Shown: positions 6,731-9,133 of the stretch, one piece after another
Layout: each line of letters begins with the position of its first letter
Position numbering within the stretch: the stretch's first letter is position 1
Source of the DNA: Betaproteobacteria bacterium
GTDB taxonomy: Bacteria > Pseudomonadota > Gammaproteobacteria > Burkholderiales > SG8-41
Direction of reading: 5' to 3'
Length of the DNA stretch: 9,133 nt
Assembly (NCBI GenBank): GCA_028292065.1
Contig: JAQGNC010000519.1
Location: forward strand, 1-9,133
Translations under genes and position numbers: made by a program
The notes under the pieces: model-generated
Databases searched by the model: none
What the model was told of the DNA's origin: nothing
Seen by the model: only the letters and a program-made list of their open reading frames with translations

Positions 6731-6742
6731 TTCGCACACCCG

Positions 6743-6768
6743 ACCCTCGCGCACCGCGAGGGTGTTTT
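6743..6768 (+). terminator. Intrinsic terminator-like hairpin after the CoA-transferase
   Basis: ACCCTCGCG (6743-6751) pairs perfectly with CGCGAGGGT (6755-6763) over nine bases around a three-base loop, and is followed by GTTTT. This is a good rho-independent terminator shape with a short T tract. It lies 57 bases after the CoA-transferase stop and only five bases before the AGGAG ribosome site of receptor copy 4. No promoter fits between, so it may attenuate or process a read-through transcript rather than fully end it. Confidence 0.6.
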
Positions 6769-6784
6769 CCGACAGGAGTCCCCC

Positions 6785-7762
6785 ATGAAGTTGAAAGCCA
6801 TTTCGATCGCGGCCGCCGCATTCGCGTCTACCGCGTTCGGCGCCGCCCACGCGGCCACGCAGGACAACTACCCGAACAAGCCGGTGCGCCTGGTGGTGCC
6901 GTTCACGCCCGGCGGCAGCACCGACATCCTCGCGCGCCTGGTCGCCAAGCAGATCACCGATTCGTTCGGCCAGCAGTGCATCATCGACAACCGGCCCGGC
7001 GCCGGCGGCACGATCGGCATGGAGATCGCCGCGCGCGCCGCGCCCGACGGTTACACGCTCGTCATGGGCCACATCGGCACGCTCGCGGTGAACCCGGCGC
7101 TGTACACGAAGCTCTCGTACGACCCGGTGAAGGATTTCCAGCCGATCACGCTGGTCGCGATGATCCCGAACATGATGACGGTCAACCCGAAGATCCCGGT
7201 GAAGACGGTCAAAGAGGTGATCGCACTCGCGCAGACCAAACCCGGCGCGCTCAACTACGGCTCGGGCGGCAACGGCTCGGCGGCCCATCTGGCGACCGAG
7301 TATTTCAAGCTGCTGACCAAGACCGACATCACCCACGTCCCGTACCGAGGCACGGCCCCCGCGGTCACCGATCTCATCGCAGGCAACATCTCGCTGATGA
7401 TCACCGGCGTGCCGCCGCAGCTGGGGCAGATCAAAGCCGGACGGCTGCGTCCGATCGCGGTGGCCACGCCGAAGCGCATCGCCATGTTCCCGGACATCCC
7501 CACAATCGGCGAGACCGTCAAAGGTTACGAGGCGACGCAGTGGTACGGCATCCTCGCGCCGGCGGCGGTGCCGAAGGCGTACATCACGAAGCTCAACGGC
7601 GCGATCGTCAAAGCGTTGCACAGCCCCGAGGCGAAAGAGCGTCTCGCGACCGAAGCGGCCGAACCCGTGGGCAACTCGCCGGAAGAGTTCGGAAGGTTCA
7701 TCAAGTCCGAGATCGCACGCTGGGCGCCGGTGGTGAAGCAGTCGGGGGCGAAGCCTGATTGA
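6785..7762 (+). CDS. Bug/TctC-family periplasmic solute-binding receptor (copy 4)
   Basis: A 325-residue Bug receptor with a clear signal peptide at 1-23 (MKLK, hydrophobic AISIAAAAFASTAFG, then AHA before AT). Conserved blocks are YPNKPVRLVVPFTPGGSTD at 29-47, DNRPGAGG at 68-75, PDGYT at 87-91, GGNGSAAHL at 161-169 and HVPYRG at 184-189. It has the most canonical ligand loop (FTPGGSTD) of the four copies. A Cys precedes the IIDNRPGAGG block where the others have Val, Ile or similar. The ribosome site AGGAG (6774-6778) is six bases before the ATG. Behind the terminator-like hairpin it may be expressed at a different level from the enzymes. The low-complexity repeat spacer begins just after it. 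Function as a periplasmic carboxylate or amide receptor is a family-level statement; the ligand is unknown. Confidence 0.93.
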   Translation: MKLKAISIAAAAFASTAFGAAHAATQDNYPNKPVRLVVPFTPGGSTDILARLVAKQITDSFGQQCIIDNRPGAGGTIGMEIAARAAPDGYTLVMGHIGTLAVNPALYTKLSYDPVKDFQPITLVAMIPNMMTVNPKIPVKTVKEVIALAQTKPGALNYGSGGNGSAAHLATEYFKLLTKTDITHVPYRGTAPAVTDLIAGNISLMITGVPPQLGQIKAGRLRPIAVATPKRIAMFPDIPTIGETVKGYEATQWYGILAPAAVPKAYITKLNGAIVKALHSPEAKERLATEAAEPVGNSPEEFGRFIKSEIARWAPVVKQSGAKPD

Positions 7763-7779
7763 CTACGTGAAGGGAGGGG

Positions 7780-7805
7780 TGAGGGATGAGGGATGAGGGA
7801 TGAGG
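7780..7805. repeat. TGAGGGA heptamer tandem repeat
   Basis: Three exact copies of TGAGGGA (7780-7800) are followed by a partial TGAGG (7801-7805), starting 17 bases after the receptor stop. The TGAGG core is the reverse complement of the CCTCA core repeated in 7841-7965, with the same 7-base period, so the two tracts can pair. Confidence 0.85.
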
Positions 7806-7840
7806 AGTGGCCCTGAAGGCTCGCGCCTTGGCCGCCTCCC

Positions 7841-7965
7841 GCCTCACGCCTCACGCCTTGCCGCCTCACGCGTTCGCCGCCTCACGCCTCACGCCTCACG
7901 CCTCACGCGTCACGCGTTCGCCGCCTCACGCCTCACGCCTTGCCGCGTCACGCCTCACGCCTCAC
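7841..7965. repeat. GCCTCAC heptamer repeat array with higher-order units
   Basis: Eleven exact GCCTCAC units start at 7841, 7848, 7863, 7879, 7886, 7893, 7900, 7923, 7930, 7952 and 7959, with two GCGTCAC variants at 7907 and 7945. They are interrupted by GCGTTCGCC (7870-7878 and 7914-7922) and GCCTTGCC (7855-7862 and 7937-7944), each present twice, so a larger block has been duplicated. No coding signal was recognised. The last unit pairs with TGAGGC at 7970-7975 to form a short stem. The spacing is far too short and regular for a CRISPR array. Confidence 0.85.
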
Positions 7966-7974
7966 GCACTGAGG

Positions 7975-7980
7975 CATAAT
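7975..7980 (+). promoter_or_regulatory. Possible -10 element before the methyltransferase
   Basis: CATAAT, one mismatch from TATAAT, is the only AT-rich hexamer in the spacer and lies 56 bases before ATG 8036. No matching -35 hexamer is visible, since the repeat array occupies that position. This is a weak call. Confidence 0.25.
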
Positions 7981-7989
7981 CACTCGTCC

Positions 7990-8007
7990 GCCGCGGGTTC
8001 CCGCGGC
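7990..8007 (+). promoter_or_regulatory. GC-rich hairpin in the methyltransferase leader
   Basis: GCCGCGGG (7990-7997) and CCCGCGGC (8000-8007) are perfect 8-base inverted arms with two bases between. No T run follows, so it is not a terminator. It would lie in the 5' leader of the methyltransferase mRNA, about 18 bases before the GGAG ribosome site at 8026-8029. It may stabilise the message or be an operator palindrome; the role is unknown. Confidence 0.4.
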
Positions 8008-8035
8008 TTCGATCAAGCTCACACGGGAGAAGGAT

Positions 8036-8872
8036 ATGCACTCGAATTGGCGCGCTGCGTCGGTCGTGGCTTTGACTCTGTTGTCTTCCGCAATCGCGCT
8101 CAGTGGCACCGCTGCCGCGCAGACCACGGCTGCGGCGGCGAAGGAGTACACGCCTTCGGTCGGGCAGGAAGGCAAGGACGTCATCTGGGTCCCGACGCCG
8201 CAGTCGCTCGTCGAGCGCATGCTGACGATGGCTCAGGTGAAGCCGACCGATTACGTGATCGACCTCGGCTCGGGTGACGGCCGCACGGTCATCACCGCGG
8301 CGAAGAAATTCGGCGCGACCGCGCTCGGCATCGAGTACAACCCCGACATGGTCGAGCTCGCCAAGCGCGCGGCCGAGAAAGAAGGCGTCGCGGGCAAAGC
8401 CCAGTTCATGAAAGCCGACATCTTCCAGACCGATTTCAGCAAGGCGACGGTGCTGACGATGTACCTGCTGCCTTCGCTCAACCTGAAGCTGCGCCCGACC
8501 ATCCTCAACTTGAAACCGGGCACTCGCGTCGTCTCGCACGCGTTCACGATGGACGACTGGCAGCCGGATCAGGTCGACTCGTCGGAAGGCCGCACCGCCT
8601 ACCTGTGGATCGTCCCGGCCAAAGTCGCAGGCACCTGGAAGCTCGACGGCGGCGGCCGCAACGCCGAGGCCACTTTCACCCAGCAGTACCAGAACATCGG
8701 CGGCAGCGCGAAAGTCGACGGCAAAGTCGCCCAGTTCTCCAGCGGCAAGCTGCGCGGCGACACGATCACGTTCGCCATCGACGGGCGCGAGTACACCGGA
8801 CGTGTCGCTGGCGACAAGATCGAAGGGACGGTTGCGGGTGGGAAATTCACGGCAACGCGCTCGGGTAGCTAG
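8036..8872 (+). CDS. Exported class I SAM-dependent methyltransferase with C-terminal beta-rich tail
   Basis: A 278-residue protein. Residues 1-28 look like a Sec signal peptide (one Arg, hydrophobic VVALTLLSSAIAL, then AAA before QT). A Rossmann-type methyltransferase follows: VPTPQSLVERML at 52-63, the SAM-binding DLGSGDGR at 76-83, acidic E100 in GIEYNP, KADIF at 126-130 and a YLLPSLNLKLRP stretch at 143-154. This order resembles the FAM173/ATPSCKMT-like lysine methyltransferase group (inference from motif layout). After about 195, the sequence changes to Gly-rich alternating strands (GTWKLDG, GDTITFAIDGREYTG, GDKIEGTVAGGKF), a small beta domain not needed for methyl transfer. A cofactor-dependent enzyme with an export signal is unusual, since SAM is cytoplasmic; it may be membrane-anchored by an uncleaved N-terminus. 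The start is supported by GGAG at 8026-8029. No partner is evident. Confidence 0.85.
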   Translation: MHSNWRAASVVALTLLSSAIALSGTAAAQTTAAAAKEYTPSVGQEGKDVIWVPTPQSLVERMLTMAQVKPTDYVIDLGSGDGRTVITAAKKFGATALGIEYNPDMVELAKRAAEKEGVAGKAQFMKADIFQTDFSKATVLTMYLLPSLNLKLRPTILNLKPGTRVVSHAFTMDDWQPDQVDSSEGRTAYLWIVPAKVAGTWKLDGGGRNAEATFTQQYQNIGGSAKVDGKVAQFSSGKLRGDTITFAIDGREYTGRVAGDKIEGTVAGGKFTATRSGS

Positions 8873-8883
8873 CGCTGCATGCG

Positions 8884-8927
8884 GTGGTTCAAACCACCCC
8901 TACCCTAACCCCCTAGAGGGGAGGGGA
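8884..8927. repeat. REP-like palindromic unit A
   Basis: It contains GTGGTT-CA-AACCAC (8884-8897), a C-rich stretch, and CCCCT-AG-AGGGG (8910-8921). Its TTCAAACC/ACCCC/ACCCT order is shared, in reverse complement, by units B and C further on, so it is one copy of a dispersed intergenic element in the + orientation. It begins 11 bases after the methyltransferase stop and may help end or protect that transcript. Confidence 0.55.
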
Positions 8928-8957
8928 CGTTTTGCTATGCCCGCCGGGCATCACTCT

Positions 8958-8993
8958 CGTTCCCCCTCAGGGCGAAGGTTGGGGTGGGGTTTA
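8958..8993. repeat. REP-like palindromic unit B
   Basis: Read on the - strand this gives TAAACCCCACCCCAACC, then CGCCCTGAGGGGGAACG, which matches the pattern of unit A at 8884-8927 and lies in the opposite orientation. The copy is degenerate and its own stem is weak. Confidence 0.5.
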
Positions 8994-9004
8994 GAAGGAA
9001 GGGG

Positions 9005-9020
9005 GAGAGCTATCGCTCTC
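9005..9020. repeat. Short hairpin GAGAGC/GCTCTC
   Basis: GAGAGC (9005-9010) and GCTCTC (9015-9020) form a perfect 6-bp stem with a TATC loop, between REP-like units B and C. Confidence 0.45.
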
Positions 9021-9030
9021 GGGATGAGGG

Positions 9031-9077
9031 TTCCCTCCCCTTCAGGGGGAGGGACAGGGTGGGGGTGGGTTTGAACG
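9031..9077. repeat. REP-like palindromic unit C
   Basis: TCCCTCCCC (9032-9040) and GGGGAGGGA (9046-9054) make a perfect 9-bp stem with a TTCAG loop, followed by CAGGGTGGGGGTGGGTTTG. The reverse complement matches unit A (TTCAAACC, CACCCCC, ACCCT, then the stem), so A and C are inverted copies about 100 bases apart. It is the best preserved of the three units. Confidence 0.6.
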
Positions 9078-9092
9078 AAAGGAGGCGCGGAG

Positions 9093-9108
9093 GGAAACCT
9101 TGGTTTCC
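9093..9108. repeat. Hairpin GGAAACC/GGTTTCC near the window end
   Basis: GGAAACC (9093-9099) pairs with GGTTTCC (9102-9108) across two bases, and one G-T and one A-T pair could extend it. It might terminate transcripts, but no strong T run follows. No gene is seen between 8873 and the end of the window. Confidence 0.35.
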
Positions 9109-9133
9109 TTCCGCATTGTTCACCGCCCGCAGG

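Noticed and set aside
6637..7758. Open + frame of 373 codons spanning the end of the CoA-transferase and receptor copy 4
   Set aside because: Low-complexity Arg/Asp/His composition and full overlap with a recognised receptor show that it is a shadow frame.
7841..7965. CRISPR array
   Set aside because: The repeat unit is seven bases, mostly without spacers, and no cas gene is present; it is a simple-sequence array.
7807..8277. Open + frame running through the heptamer array into the methyltransferase
   Set aside because: Its first half is repetitive translation of the repeat array and its second half is out of frame with the methyltransferase, which has its own ribosome site and signal peptide.
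1..9133. Transposase, integrase, tRNA or rRNA genes
   Set aside because: No DDE, tyrosine-recombinase or Y1-transposase motif and no tRNA-like cloverleaf was recognised on either strand, although small palindromic repeats are present.

Overview
The window reads as an accessory metabolic and transport region of a GC-rich betaproteobacterium, most likely Burkholderiales. Two things point there: four separate genes for Bug/TctC-type periplasmic solute receptors, a family hugely expanded in Bordetella, Cupriavidus and relatives, and their alternation with small CoA-metabolism genes. All credible genes lie on the + strand.

Layout: (1) bases 1-71 are too short to assign. (2) A Bug receptor (72-1037) is followed by a CitE-like HpcH/HpaI aldolase (1097-2005). 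(3) A short RelB-like 'addiction module' antitoxin (2044-2265) overlaps, by ATGA, the wreck of its ParE/RelE toxin gene (2262-2378). The wreck keeps a start and the C-terminal third but has lost the middle and carries an in-frame TAG. (4) Two more Bug receptors follow (2429-3427 and 3565-4542), the second behind an extended -10 promoter. (5) A double-hotdog, Htd2/mesaconyl-CoA-hydratase-like dehydratase (4556-5407) and a class III (CaiB/BaiF) CoA-transferase (5475-6686) are separated by a paired GGGGTCAGACCCC element. (6) After a terminator-like hairpin comes a fourth Bug receptor (6785-7762). (7) A low-complexity spacer follows, with 7-bp repeats on opposite strands (7780-7965). (8) An exported class I SAM-dependent methyltransferase (8036-8872) has an extra C-terminal beta-rich tail. 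(9) A cluster of palindromic REP-like units fills 8884-9108.

Working model (inference): CoA-transferase, hydratase and CitE-like lyase are the three families that make up the itaconate/mesaconate route (acid to acyl-CoA, to citramalyl-CoA, to acetyl-CoA plus pyruvate). The Bug receptors would capture the carboxylic acid in the periplasm. No TctA/TctB membrane partner lies in the window, so the receptors are orphans here. The substrate cannot be fixed from sequence alone.

I found no convincing wholly new system. The points most worth a second look are the decayed toxin next to an intact antitoxin, the signal-peptide-bearing methyltransferase with its C-terminal extension, the C5-dicarboxylate reading of the enzyme trio, and the several families of intergenic repeats.
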